DNA of 61,473 nt from a virus. Position 1 is the first letter of the stretch. Every line of letters starts with the position of its first letter. Below are positions 14,338-23,030 of this stretch, in pieces. Where the stretch lies: positions 1-61,473 of the IMG/VR virus record IMGVR_UViG_3300046683_000390, one strand, 5' to 3'. Both the position numbers and the translations under genes were made by a program. The notes below the pieces were generated by a model. The model did no database searches and was not told the DNA's origin. It was given only the letters and a program-made list of their open reading frames with translations.

Positions 14338-17300
14338 CATGGCGGCAAGAACCCTCCCAGCTCGGGTTTGGCTAGATCGAACTCGAGAACCCGCTCGGCT
14401 GTCGGCTGGGTCATCAGGTTGGCCTGAGCTCCCAGCGAGCGCTTGAACGCGCTGTCGGTACAAAGTTTCTCTTTACGCAGCACGTCAACCATCTGGCGAA
14501 AATTGTAGCCCTTGTGCCTGAACCAGTCCTCGAGCCGGGACTTGCTGACGAACATCATCTTGTCGACCTTTGCGATCCGGGCGACGAAGAAATTACTGTG
14601 CTCGATGTGCATGGCGTTGAGCACCTGCTGCTTACCGGTGTAGCGGTTGGCTCCATGCTGCGGCACCCGCTCGGTGTGGATCTGGTTGCGGATATGCTCG
14701 TTGAGGAACTGGGACAGGCGGCTGAGATGGGTGACAGGGTCATCGACGTTGACGCCCATGTCCTTTACGACTGTACGCTGCTGCCGGATGGTCGCCTCGC
14801 AGAACGCCCACAGTGCCGGGATGTCAAACTGCAGCAGTCCAATTTTCTTGGCGATCGATGCGCCCGTGATGATGGTCGCCGCCACCGCGATCCAGAACCG
14901 CTCGTCGTCACGAGCGTGAAGCCGCTGCTCGAACAGATCCATCAGGCTGGCCACCGCCTTGGCCACCTCCGATCGATGCGCGCCGATGTACTGGGCGTAG
15001 GCGAAGCCCGCGGTGCCGCAGTTGTCCTCGAGTGCTTGGCGTATGCCGGTGATGTCGCTGCGCGCCAGCGCCGAGCCGTTGAACCGGTTGGGCACCGGGA
15101 ACTCAAACACCCGGACCGCCTGCGCGTTGCTCTCGTTGCCGCTCGAGGCCTGCACCAGCGAGTGGTTGGCGGCCGCCAGCATCAGGGTGCGCCACGTTCT
15201 AAAGGGCCGGTCGTTGGCCGAGCGATCGAGCCGGGCCTTCTCCTTACCACCTGACACCGCCATGACAATCTCGTTGAACGCCTTGGTGGTGCGGCTGTCG
15301 GGCACCAGCTCGTCGAGGATGACAGGCAGATTGTTGAGCGCGGCGATCCTGCTGAAAATCGCGTTGGTCGTGCTGAGCTGCATGACCGACCAGCGTGATC
15401 CCCAGACGCTGGCCGCCACGTTGAGCGCTGCCGACTTGCCGACGCCCGACTGGGAACTACGACCGAACACGATCGCGCCGTCCTCCGGCGTGAAGCTGAT
15501 CAAAGGTGCAGCGAAGCTGGCGGCGATCAGCATTTCCAACTCGACATAGCCGTGGCCGATCAGGTGGCTGGCCGCCTGCCGCCACAGATCCAGCTTGCCG
15601 TTAGGCGTGTAGAGCTGCTGCAGGCTCTTGGAGATCCCGCTCGGCACCCACCCAGTGCCGGTGAACGTGTAACCTCCGAAGGTAAAGCCAGCGGGCGTCC
15701 ACCCCATGCGATCGTGGTTGGAGGTCTTGCCCTGCTCGCGAACCTGCGTCTGCCAGTCCATGAGATACCCCTTTGCTAGGGCAACATCCTTGAAGGTCAG
15801 GCCGCCTTCGAACGTCGCCTCCATCAGGCGAGCCGGACCGGCCAGCGCCTTCAAGCTAAACAAAAATTCGTTGCGATCGCTGGTGTTCAGCAGGCCGTGC
15901 CCGACGACGGCGCGGATCATCATGAGCCGCTGGTCGCCGCCGCTCACCCGGGCCGACACCAGATCGAGCTCGTAGACCGGCGTGTTGAATACCGGGGCGT
16001 TGTCCTCGATGCGGACGATCATATGCTCGTTGGTGTGGATGTAGCCGGGCGGCATCAGGATGCCGCTCGTCGCGGACGCGCTGCCGAACGGCATCACCAC
16101 GACCACGGGCGAGCCGTTGACGTAGGGCACCGAGGGTGGCGCGCCACCGGGCGTGCTGCTCAGCCCACGGATCGCGTAGTGCAGGGGTGAGTTGCCCTGA
16201 CCATTGAAGGCGCAGCGGTTGCACAGCGCCGCGGCGTCGCCGCAGGTGCTGCCCATGGTTTGGCAGGACGGCCAGCCATCCTTGCTGACTATGTCGTACT
16301 TCTGATCGGTGGCGTCCTCGTCGTAGCGCTCGTCGCCGCTCGACAGGTCATGGAACAGATCGCGACCGTGCTCGACGTAGTGGCACAGCTTGGCCAGCGT
16401 GTACCACAGGGGTTCCGGGTCGCCGTCGCCCGCCCGGTCGTAGCTGTCGGCAAACACGGCGCAAGCACGGTGGAGGTGGTGGTGATCGGTGACGACTTGG
16501 GAGCGCTCGAGGGCGGCGCGCACGCGCACGACGTCGGGCCCCGAGACGATCGGACGGCGCGGCGGGAACACGCTTGGGTCCAGCGCCGGAAGCCGGTTGT
16601 TTACTGTAGTAACCCGAGGGGTTACTACAGCCGGGGGCCAAGCTTCAAGAGATTTTTGGAACTTTGCTCGCGATGTCACAACCCCCATCGACAAGACCGA
16701 GCAGAGCCGAGGGTTATTCGGATCCTTGTGATTGGTGCTGGTCGGCAGGCGGAGCAGATGCTCGACGGCGGTCGTCACCTTGGCGTCGAACAGGATGCCC
16801 TTGTCGGTCGCCGCCGCCCGGAGCTGGCCCGCGATCGAGCGCCACGTCAGGGGGTCCAGCGCCTCGTCGAGCGTGAAGTAGGCATGGATGCCGGTGCCTG
16901 ACGAGACGATAGGACCAAGCTCAAGACCCAGCTCGTCGCAGAACGCCAGCAGGGCGGCCAGCGCGGCCCGCTGGGTGGCATAGCGGCCCTTCTTGATGTC
17001 GAGGTCCAGCACGAACGATCGTGCGCTGACGGCCTGCTCTGCCGATCTGGCGGCCCGTCGTGCGGTCCCCCTCATGTCCTTGATGCGGGCCTGCTGGCTC
17101 AGACAGAAGAAAACTTCCGCGCCGATCCGGTTGAGGTAATCCACAAAATTTTTGAGGTCGCCGTACTCGGCGAGCGACGCGTAGGCGTTCCCGCCCCCGC
17201 GGTACGGCACCCTGCCGGTGCCGCCGAACGCATGGATATTGGTGAACCCGTCTGGCGGCTGGGTGGTGCTCCACGGCACCACCCGGCTCAGAAACTGCGC

Positions 17301-17351
17301 CAGCAGGTCAGGGATGTAACCCCCGGAGGGGCCCGTCGCGCTGCCCCACAC
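14337..17351 (-). CDS. Primase-helicase: AEP-type primase, zinc motif, AAA/SF3-like helicase (1004 aa)
   Basis: GTG start at 17351 behind AGGAGGTTGTC. The N-terminal part has archaeo-eukaryotic primase features: LDLD at 115-118 (metal-binding Asp-116/118), SSGTGIHAYF at 150-159 and LLRLPTSTNHKD at 199-210. A Cys4 motif (C363, C370, C377, C380) follows, a likely zinc-binding element of the primase. The C-terminal part has Walker A GRSSQSGVGKSA (630-641) and Walker B VILDEL (677-682), as in DUF927/VirE-type phage helicases. The protein would prime and unwind DNA at the fork. A 27-bp extended palindrome lies in its coding sequence at 16604. Confidence 0.88.
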   Translation of the reverse strand: MWGSATGPSGGYIPDLLAQFLSRVVPWSTTQPPDGFTNIHAFGGTGRVPYRGGGNAYASLAEYGDLKNFVDYLNRIGAEVFFCLSQQARIKDMRGTARRAARSAEQAVSARSFVLDLDIKKGRYATQRAALAALLAFCDELGLELGPIVSSGTGIHAYFTLDEALDPLTWRSIAGQLRAAATDKGILFDAKVTTAVEHLLRLPTSTNHKDPNNPRLCSVLSMGVVTSRAKFQKSLEAWPPAVVTPRVTTVNNRLPALDPSVFPPRRPIVSGPDVVRVRAALERSQVVTDHHHLHRACAVFADSYDRAGDGDPEPLWYTLAKLCHYVEHGRDLFHDLSSGDERYDEDATDQKYDIVSKDGWPSCQTMGSTCGDAAALCNRCAFNGQGNSPLHYAIRGLSSTPGGAPPSVPYVNGSPVVVVMPFGSASATSGILMPPGYIHTNEHMIVRIEDNAPVFNTPVYELDLVSARVSGGDQRLMMIRAVVGHGLLNTSDRNEFLFSLKALAGPARLMEATFEGGLTFKDVALAKGYLMDWQTQVREQGKTSNHDRMGWTPAGFTFGGYTFTGTGWVPSGISKSLQQLYTPNGKLDLWRQAASHLIGHGYVELEMLIAASFAAPLISFTPEDGAIVFGRSSQSGVGKSAALNVAASVWGSRWSVMQLSTTNAIFSRIAALNNLPVILDELVPDSRTTKAFNEIVMAVSGGKEKARLDRSANDRPFRTWRTLMLAAANHSLVQASSGNESNAQAVRVFEFPVPNRFNGSALARSDITGIRQALEDNCGTAGFAYAQYIGAHRSEVAKAVASLMDLFEQRLHARDDERFWIAVAATIITGASIAKKIGLLQFDIPALWAFCEATIRQQRTVVKDMGVNVDDPVTHLSRLSQFLNEHIRNQIHTERVPQHGANRYTGKQQVLNAMHIEHSNFFVARIAKVDKMMFVSKSRLEDWFRHKGYNFRQMVDVLRKEKLCTDSAFKRSLGAQANLMTQPTAERVLEFDLAKPELGGFLPP
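16604..16630. repeat. Extended palindrome copy with perfect 12-bp arms
   Basis: The only copy of the dispersed palindrome that extends to perfect 12-bp arms around a 3-bp centre (CTGTAGTAACCC and its complement). It lies inside the primase-helicase gene and encodes Val-Val-Thr-Pro-Arg-Val-Thr-Thr-Val, between the primase and zinc-motif parts. Confidence 0.85.
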
Positions 17352-17366
17352 GACAACCTCCTAGGA

Positions 17367-18800
17367 CTAGCTAGTGGGCTTGTTTCCCAGCAGGCTGTCG
17401 ATGCGGCTGTCGAGGTCGGGCGGCGCGTCGCCGTTCTCTTGGGCGGTGTCGCTCACCTCCGTCGCCGCGCCGTTCCCAGAGGGTCCGGCAGGGGTGGCAG
17501 GTGCGGCAGCGGTGGATTGAAACGGCAGCGGCTGGTCACCGGGCAGCGCCCCCGTCGCGTTGGTCGGGGTGGCGGCCGGGGTCACCGGCTGCGTCCGCGT
17601 CTTGGCCTTGCGCTGGCTCGGTGCCTTGGCCGGAGCGGTGGTGGTAGCCGCCGACGCGCCGCCACGCGCCGCCGCGAGCTGCGCCTCGAGGTCAGCGATC
17701 TTCTGCTGCTCGGGGGTCAGCACCGGCTTGGGTGGCGGGGGCGGCGGTGCCGGGGCGCGGGCCGCGGCAAGCTGCGCCTCGAGGTCAGCGATGCGCTGCT
17801 GCTCGGGGGTCGGCCCGCCCATCGGGATCACGTCAGGCACCGGTGTCCGCGTCAGACCCTGCGGCAGCGGGCCCGGGTCGAACGCCTGCGTGAGAGGGGT
17901 GACAGGGGTGACAGGGGTGACAGGGGTGACGGGGCGCACGCTAACCTCGGGAGTTACAACGGGCGTCGTCGTCGTCGTATCGTTGGTCGGCTGGTTGGGA
18001 TCGGCCGTGACCTCGAACAGCTCCTCGCTCAGGATGCGATCGACCGTGTCGTTGCTCTGCAGGTTGAGCACTTCCTGCTGCTCGTGATCGTTCAGCACCC
18101 GCACTGGCGTGAAGATGATCTTGGGGAACGCCTGCTCGTAGTCGAACGAGAGCCGCATGACCACGCCCCAGTAGACGTAGCCCTGCATGTGCAGCTGGTT
18201 CTCGAGCTCGCTCAACCCGTTGAAGCCCGAGGGTGTCAGCTTGAGCAGCATCGGTCCGCCGAACGCCTCGTTCTTGAGGTCGGTGGCAGGCACCACGGCG
18301 ACGCGCTTGTTGTCCGAGCACGCCTTGCCTTTGCGGCCATCGTCCATGGTGCGCGAGCCGAAGGCGTCCCACCGGCAACCCCGGCACGTCTCGCTCTGCC
18401 GCTTGGCGGCCGCGATGTCGGGCACCTGACCGTTGGTCGACCAGCAATCGGGCGGCTGGAAGCTGCCCTCGCGGTACTTGTCGATGTAGAACGCCTTGCT
18501 GATGGCGCTGGCGCTCTTGACAATCACGACGTCGATCGTCGGCACCGCGCCGAGGATCTCACCCTGCTGACCACGCACCAGCAACTGCTGGGTGACGCCG
18601 CGGTAGCGGATGCCCCACGTCTTGCCTTTGAAGTTGATGCTGGCGAAGCTGGGCTTAATGCCCGCTGCCAGACCACGCGGGTCGACGGTGGAGGTCTTGG
18701 CCAGCTCGGATTGTGGGCCGAGGTTGGCGATCAGCTGACCGAGGTTCCGCTGAGCGGGAGCACCCGCTTGCGGGCCGACCGGATACACCGGGGTATTCAT
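17367..18800 (-). CDS. Zinc-motif phage protein, possibly DNA-binding, with coiled-coil and VTP-repeat tail (477 aa)
   Basis: Behind GGAGG. The first ~260 residues form a conserved-looking domain with a Cys set: CW (about 133), CRGC (about 153-156) and a later GKACS, a likely zinc ribbon. From memory, a CxxC...GSR...GKGKAC...AVVP pattern recurs in uncharacterised phage proteins next to replication genes. The C-terminal half is low complexity: four VTP repeats from a 9-bp tandem array, then two copies of IADLEAQLAAAR (coiled coil) separated by Pro/Ala linkers. The location between primase-helicase and SNF2 helicase suggests a DNA transaction partner such as an ssDNA-binding protein. This is not proven. 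Confidence 0.75.
   Translation of the reverse strand: MNTPVYPVGPQAGAPAQRNLGQLIANLGPQSELAKTSTVDPRGLAAGIKPSFASINFKGKTWGIRYRGVTQQLLVRGQQGEILGAVPTIDVVIVKSASAISKAFYIDKYREGSFQPPDCWSTNGQVPDIAAAKRQSETCRGCRWDAFGSRTMDDGRKGKACSDNKRVAVVPATDLKNEAFGGPMLLKLTPSGFNGLSELENQLHMQGYVYWGVVMRLSFDYEQAFPKIIFTPVRVLNDHEQQEVLNLQSNDTVDRILSEELFEVTADPNQPTNDTTTTTPVVTPEVSVRPVTPVTPVTPVTPLTQAFDPGPLPQGLTRTPVPDVIPMGGPTPEQQRIADLEAQLAAARAPAPPPPPPKPVLTPEQQKIADLEAQLAAARGGASAATTTAPAKAPSQRKAKTRTQPVTPAATPTNATGALPGDQPLPFQSTAAAPATPAGPSGNGAATEVSDTAQENGDAPPDLDSRIDSLLGNKPTS
17895..17930. repeat. Tandem repeat, four copies of AGGGGTGAC
   Basis: Four exact 9-bp units inside the 17367-18800 gene. On the minus strand they encode (Val-Thr-Pro)4, next to a palindrome copy (17942-17957) that also encodes VTPEV. 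The array may have grown from the palindrome-coded VTP by slippage. Confidence 0.9.
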
Positions 18801-18803
18801 GGG

Positions 18804-19256
18804 CTAGTCCTCCGCTTTGTCGTTGGGGCGTCGTACGCCGATGCTTGTATAGGTCGAGGCGTTCACGCCGGGCGGCGAGACACCGTTGCTCTCTTTGATG
18901 AAGTCGAAGACTGCGTTGGCGTTAGCCCGCCAGTCGACCAGATCGAAGTTACCTGTCGACTTGACGAACTCCCGAAACGCACCCGCGTCCTTGATGGTAG
19001 CGGATTTCTTGGTGGTACGGTGAGCATTACCTGACGGCGTCGTCAGGCTCGTTGTGCCGGTCCTGTCCATGTGAGCGAGCAGCTTGCTGCTGATCGTATC
19101 GATCAGCTCGTTGAACGGCTTGAGGCTGTCCTTGTGCTGCGCTTCCATCTCGCGCTTGCGGTCGCGCAAAGCAACGAACTGGCCGACGAGTTTGTCGACG
19201 TCGATCCGTTCCTCCGGGGGACTAACCCCGGGGGTTGGTGAGTCAGAACTATTCAT
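18804..19256 (-). CDS. Widespread uncharacterised phage protein (150 aa)
   Basis: Behind AACAGGAGAGAC, the ribosome-binding site type used by many genes of this block. Residues 20-65 are a probable coiled coil (LRDRKREMEAQHKD). A segment with TGTTSLTTPSGNAHRTTKK follows, and the end is PPGVN...VRRP. From memory this architecture recurs in a broad family of phage proteins encoded beside replication genes, with no known function. It lies between the SNF2 helicase and the zinc-motif protein, 3 bases from the latter. Confidence 0.75.
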   Translation of the reverse strand: MNSSDSPTPGVSPPEERIDVDKLVGQFVALRDRKREMEAQHKDSLKPFNELIDTISSKLLAHMDRTGTTSLTTPSGNAHRTTKKSATIKDAGAFREFVKSTGNFDLVDWRANANAVFDFIKESNGVSPPGVNASTYTSIGVRRPNDKAED

Positions 19257-19282
19257 TTGTCTCTCCTGTTGAACCTAACGTA

Positions 19283-20800
19283 CTACCATGAAGCGTCTTC
19301 AAGCAACTGCAGAAAGCTGTCCTGAGTGAGAATTCTGTTGATCAATAGATGGTAGATCCGATCCTCGACAGGCGTGCTCTTTAGATGCAGAAACAATTGC
19401 TTGTGTTGTTGGCCGACACGACGGATCCGTGCGTTCGCCTGATCATAGGTTTCCGCACTGAGGGTTGGACCGTTCCAGATAACCGTGTCAGCGGCCGTCA
19501 GCGTAACACCGTGACTGATGCAGACCGGATGGGCCAGCAGCGGTGCGGGGTTATCGCTGTTCTGAAATGCGTTGAAGATTTGCGAGCGTGTTGCGAGTGA
19601 CGTGCCACCATGGATCACATGCGGCGCGTAACCCTTTGTACACATGTAATTCCGCAGCCCTTCGAGGGCATGTAGGTAGCTAGTGAAGACGATCACCTTG
19701 TGAGGGGCCGCTTCGATCAGGTCGACGATGGTATTCATGCGATCGATCGCGCCCAGATCGTGCGCAACTTTCTTGCTGTCGTAGAGCCAGCCGACCGATG
19801 CCTGCAGGAGCTTGGACATAACTACGCCCGCGTTGACCGCGGTGATCTGGCCCGTCGCCACCATCGTGGCACAGTGCTTGCGAAGCTCGCCGTAGACACG
19901 GCTCTGCTCCTTCGACATCGCCGTGTCGACCTTGCGCGATACGAACTCGGGCAATTCCAGAATGTCGTCGAGAGTGTAGCGCACGCTCGGCTGCATGTAC
20001 TGGAACGCCTTGGCCACGGCGTCGCGCTTGGGCACGTACTTAAAGTTGGAAACTTTTACCATGAGCTCGTCACGGATATGCGAGAAGTACTTGGGCACCC
20101 GCCACGGTGTTACCACTCGACACTGATTGAAAAAATCCGTGACCTCGGTGGGCAGCGGGGCACCAGTCAGTCCCCACACGATGGGGAAACGCTCGGCCAC
20201 CTTGATCGCCATCTTGGTGCGGTCGCTCGGGTTGCGGTAGACCGCCAGCTCATCGAGTGCCAGCACGTTGATGTCGGGCCGATCGATTAACAGCTTGTTA
20301 ATGATCGCCAGCCCGTCGTGGTTCACGATGTAGACGTCGACGTTGGGGTCGGCCAGTTTCTTGAGGCGCTGGGCGCGCGTGCCGTGCAGCACCGTCCACC
20401 TGAGATGCGGCGTGGCCTTGAGGATTTCCGCGGCCCACACGAAGTGCATGGTCGACAGCGGACACACGACCAGCAGCTTGTTGGCGATGCCGAGTTTCTT
20501 GAGCCAGTCGAACGCCCACAGGACACACCTCGTCTTGCCGGTGCCCATGCTGTTGAGGCAGTAACCTCGGGAGTTCTCTATGAGATGCTCGGTGGTGCGG
20601 ACCTGAATGTCGAACGGCTTGCCGCCACACCAGTCGTAGTGACAGATGCTCGAGGGCACGTTGAAGCCCATCTTGCGCAGCGGGATGGTGACGCGTGGCG
20701 TGTGCTCGAGCGACAGCTTGCCGTCCACCGGAATAACATCGGGGAACAGCGCCACCACGCCGGGCAGCGCCTCAATGTCCAGCGTGCCAGTAACGTTCAT
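19283..20800 (-). CDS. SNF2-type superfamily 2 helicase/ATPase (505 aa)
   Basis: Walker A SMGTGKTR at 84-91. Motif II is ALDEL (181-185; Asp-183, Glu-184, with Leu instead of Ala/Gly after it). Motif III is GLTGAP (about 216-221). Helicase motif VI is QANARIRRVGQQ near residue 460, followed by FLHL. Size and motifs fit compact SNF2-like phage helicases such as those that remodel forks or recombination intermediates. The start at ATG 20800 overlaps the end of the VRR-NUC gene by 29 bases, so the two are co-expressed. Confidence 0.9.
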   Translation of the reverse strand: MNVTGTLDIEALPGVVALFPDVIPVDGKLSLEHTPRVTIPLRKMGFNVPSSICHYDWCGGKPFDIQVRTTEHLIENSRGYCLNSMGTGKTRCVLWAFDWLKKLGIANKLLVVCPLSTMHFVWAAEILKATPHLRWTVLHGTRAQRLKKLADPNVDVYIVNHDGLAIINKLLIDRPDINVLALDELAVYRNPSDRTKMAIKVAERFPIVWGLTGAPLPTEVTDFFNQCRVVTPWRVPKYFSHIRDELMVKVSNFKYVPKRDAVAKAFQYMQPSVRYTLDDILELPEFVSRKVDTAMSKEQSRVYGELRKHCATMVATGQITAVNAGVVMSKLLQASVGWLYDSKKVAHDLGAIDRMNTIVDLIEAAPHKVIVFTSYLHALEGLRNYMCTKGYAPHVIHGGTSLATRSQIFNAFQNSDNPAPLLAHPVCISHGVTLTAADTVIWNGPTLSAETYDQANARIRRVGQQHKQLFLHLKSTPVEDRIYHLLINRILTQDSFLQLLEDASW

Positions 20801-21113
20801 TCTTTTTGACCCAATTTTTGAAAGCCTCTAGGCCTTCCTCGTTCGATATGATGAACACCGTCGCGCCTGACTTGTAAGCGTTGACGCACGCTATCACCTG
20901 CAAGTCGGTCAACCACTTGCCCGGAGCCTTCGCTTCGATGATGACCAGATGACCGGCGATGCACAGCATAATATCCAGTTGATTGTTCTTGCCGTAGCCT
21001 GTTGGCACGAAGCGCACAGTATATAGGTCATACCCTAGGTCTGTCAAGAGGGAAGTTAGCTCTCCCTCAAGATAATCTCGTATCATTTTTTTGACACGGC
21101 CCTCGGGCGTCAT
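20772..21113 (-). CDS. VRR-NUC domain nuclease (113 aa)
   Basis: The start is placed at ATG 21113, which overlaps the preceding TGA (ATGA); the longer frame upstream reads through that gene. The PD-(D/E)xK core is visible: Asp-47 (NNQLDIML), Glu-60 and Lys-62 (IIEAKAP), Gln-72. It is a single-domain VRR-NUC as found in many phages next to SNF2-like helicases, probably acting as a structure-specific DNA nuclease with that helicase. Confidence 0.88.
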   Translation of the reverse strand: MTPEGRVKKMIRDYLEGELTSLLTDLGYDLYTVRFVPTGYGKNNQLDIMLCIAGHLVIIEAKAPGKWLTDLQVIACVNAYKSGATVFIISNEEGLEAFKNWVKKNERYWHAGH

Positions 21114-21316
21114 AGCAGACTGTCGGCGTGTTTCTTTATTGTCGCCGCCAGTTCCAGCGCCTCCTTCTTGGGCAGGCCCAACCACGCGACCGGCTTACCG
21201 AAAATGATTTTCACGACTCCCTCGTGGGCGGTGACGGCGAGCCGTAGCGCACCTTCGTCGTCGTCGTTGAGCTTGCCCCTAGGGAACTCGCCGGTTGATC
21301 CGAGTTTCATGACCAT
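21110..21316 (-). CDS. Small protein of unknown function (68 aa)
   Basis: ATG 21316 overlaps the upstream TAA (TAATG) and its own stop overlaps the VRR-NUC start. The sequence looks like a small alpha/beta protein: charged N-terminus, a strand with GVVKIIFGKPVAWLGL, and a C-terminal helix. An alternative start at the Met two codons later cannot be excluded. No family is recognised. It lies in the recombination/replication cluster. Confidence 0.7.
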   Translation of the reverse strand: MVMKLGSTGEFPRGKLNDDDEGALRLAVTAHEGVVKIIFGKPVAWLGLPKKEALELAATIKKHADSLL

Positions 21317-21525
21317 TAGATCGACCCTTTCGAAAAATTGGCGGTTGCCAGATTATTGTTTTTATCACTTGACACGACAACCAGCCGGGGTGGCGTTTCG
21401 CCCATGACGAAGCCGGTATTCATCCAGTAGTAAAGCTGGCGCGCCTTCTCGAGGTCGTAGTTGGCACCTTTGAGGATTTCGAAGCGACGCTGCATATCGC
21501 GTTCAGTGTGGTCGATCCTGAACAT
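21316..21525 (-). CDS. Small protein of unknown function (69 aa)
   Basis: The start is taken at ATG 21525 because a palindrome copy (21527-21543) ends one base upstream and supplies GGGAG/GAGG as ribosome-binding site. The longer frame would read through the palindrome. Features are RDMQRRFEILKGANYDLEKARQ (helical) and a C-terminal strand region with VVVSSDKNNN. No family is recognised. Confidence 0.7.
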   Translation of the reverse strand: MFRIDHTERDMQRRFEILKGANYDLEKARQLYYWMNTGFVMGETPPRLVVVSSDKNNNLATANFSKGSI

Positions 21526-21539
21526 CGTAACCTCGGGAG

Positions 21540-21707
21540 TTAATGGTTGCGATCGAGGAATTTGCGTACGTCCGCACGCTCCTTTGGATCCTCGATCGTG
21601 CGCAAAAACGTACAAACAGCGCATAGGTCTTGGTCGTTGGCGTGGCTCTGGATAAGCTGCACAACGCGTATGCCGCAGTCGACGCAGGTAAACTCACGTT
21701 CCGTCAT
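21540..21707 (-). CDS. Small zinc-ribbon-like protein (55 aa)
   Basis: The start at ATG 21707 overlaps the TGA of the 45-residue gene upstream (ATGA), which favours it over a GTG at 21773 inside that gene. It has CVDC near residue 8 and CAVC near residue 31, a four-Cys set able to bind one zinc ion. Its TAA stop lies in the palindrome at 21527. It could be a small nucleic-acid-binding protein. Confidence 0.65.
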   Translation of the reverse strand: MTEREFTCVDCGIRVVQLIQSHANDQDLCAVCTFLRTIEDPKERADVRKFLDRNH

Positions 21708-21841
21708 CGCCCGAACCATACCCACCAGTGATACCAGCGGATGGCTTCGCGCCACGTCATCCCGCCCAACCACAGCACGAACACGTCCATCGGCCAGTAG
21801 GCGGCACGGCGGCAGCGCTCGTGATATGGATGGGGCTGCAT
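21704..21841 (-). CDS. Trp-rich microprotein (45 aa)
   Basis: A short frame fitted exactly between neighbours: ATG 21841 lies just after the TAA of the upstream gene and its TGA overlaps the next ATG. The product is rich in Trp (8), Arg and His, with a possible amphipathic or membrane-associated segment around residues 18-30. No family. Support comes only from the tight translational coupling. Confidence 0.55.
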   Translation of the reverse strand: MQPHPYHERCRRAAYWPMDVFVLWLGGMTWREAIRWYHWWVWFGR

Positions 21842-21842
21842 G

Positions 21843-22109
21843 TTAACCGAGAAACAAAATCAGCAAGGCTAGGTTGTCGTCAGTGAGGCCGAACATGCCG
21901 TGTTCCTCCATGTCTTTGGCGTCGACCGGCAGGGCGATTGTTTCCCCGTCATGTCGTCGAGTGACGTAAATGAAGTGCGCGTTTTTATCGGCCTCGTAGC
22001 CGAAAGCCGCTTTGGCGACACGCGCCGCACTCTCCCTCGACAGGCTGCGCCGTACAACGTCTAGCCAGTTTATAGAGTTAGCCCTAGAGAGGAGAGGTGC
22101 GCGCTGCAT
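21843..22109 (-). CDS. Small protein of unknown function (88 aa)
   Basis: The start is placed at ATG 22109, two bases after the stop of the beta-helix gene; the longer frame is antisense-like low-complexity sequence. The product is compact (RESAARVAKAAFGYEADKN, then TRRHDGETIALPVDAKDME) and ends in a hydrophobic LALLILFLG. No family is recognised. Confidence 0.7.
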   Translation of the reverse strand: MQRAPLLSRANSINWLDVVRRSLSRESAARVAKAAFGYEADKNAHFIYVTRRHDGETIALPVDAKDMEEHGMFGLTDDNLALLILFLG

Positions 22110-22111
22110 GT

Positions 22112-23014
22112 TTACTTGACGACGCGCATCGGGTTGTTGCCCTGCCCGTAGTACGAGACATGGTTCAGCGTCTGCTCGACGTTGTTGGTGCCGTCCAGCA
22201 GATACAGCATCGGCCTGCCGACATCGACCCATTGACCCTCGACCATCTTGCGCGCGACGGTCGAGCCATCCGACGAGGCCTCGCAGCCGGTGATCACGCT
22301 GCCGTAGCCGCCCCACGGCACGACGAACAGGCTCTCGCCGGTGTTCTCACCGTTGCACGCGCTGGCGTGGCGGATCCCCTCGGGGGCGATCACGCCGCCG
22401 AGCGCGTTGAGCACGAAGCTGCCCATCGTGATGTTGGTCGAATACAGGCACTTGAGCCCGGCCCCGAAGTTGCGCGAGAAATTCGGGTGCACGATGTTGA
22501 TGTTGCTGACGATCCCGCGCGGGTTCTCGATGTTGAGCATCTCCATGCCGTGCGAGTTGTGATTTTCGGCGTGGACGTTCTCCATGAACGCCTCGAAGAT
22601 CGCGCCCTCGAACACGATGCCGCGCGTGGCGTACGACGTGTAGACGTCCCTAATCAGGAACTTGTAGAGCGAGCCCGGGTCGCCATCGGGCGCATAGAGC
22701 TTGAGACAGTCGCCTGCCGGGGCACCGTAGTAGCCGTTGCCGTCGAGGAACAGGTTCTGGATCACCAGCCCGCGGTTGAACACCCCGTTGACGCCTTGGA
22801 AGGTCAGCATGTCGCGGCCCGACTCGCCTTGCCACCTGAGCTTGGCGTAGCCACCGTCGACACCCCACGGCTCGCCCGCGCTCGAGTGCTGCTGGATCAC
22901 CATGGGCCGGGTCAGGTCGATGCGGGTGCGCGGGTCGAGCTGGACGACGATGCTCTGGTCGGCGGCCATGTTGAGCAGCTCCTCGAGCTGACCTTCGGTC
23001 GTGGGGTGGTGCAT
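22112..23014 (-). CDS. Right-handed beta-helix (pectate-lyase-like) protein (300 aa)
   Basis: ATG 23014 lies 3 bases from a palindrome copy that gives the ribosome-binding site GGAGGTTAC. The sequence has the rhythm of a parallel beta-helix: short strands ending in Asn/Gly turns (FQGVNGVFNRGLVIQNLFLD, NHNSHGMEMLNIENP, GIVSNINIVHPNFS). Such folds are used by phage tailspikes and depolymerases that bind or cut host polysaccharide. This one is encoded inside the replication/recombination block, with no visible virion-anchoring domain, so it may be a free enzyme or a separately attached spike. Confidence 0.75.
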   Translation of the reverse strand: MHHPTTEGQLEELLNMAADQSIVVQLDPRTRIDLTRPMVIQQHSSAGEPWGVDGGYAKLRWQGESGRDMLTFQGVNGVFNRGLVIQNLFLDGNGYYGAPAGDCLKLYAPDGDPGSLYKFLIRDVYTSYATRGIVFEGAIFEAFMENVHAENHNSHGMEMLNIENPRGIVSNINIVHPNFSRNFGAGLKCLYSTNITMGSFVLNALGGVIAPEGIRHASACNGENTGESLFVVPWGGYGSVITGCEASSDGSTVARKMVEGQWVDVGRPMLYLLDGTNNVEQTLNHVSYYGQGNNPMRVVK

Positions 23015-23030
23015 GATGTAACCTCCGGAG

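Noticed and set aside
17232-19034. 600-codon plus-strand frame across several minus-strand genes
   Set aside because: It spans three well-supported genes with good starts and recognisable domains; its product is an Arg/Gly/Leu-rich shadow.
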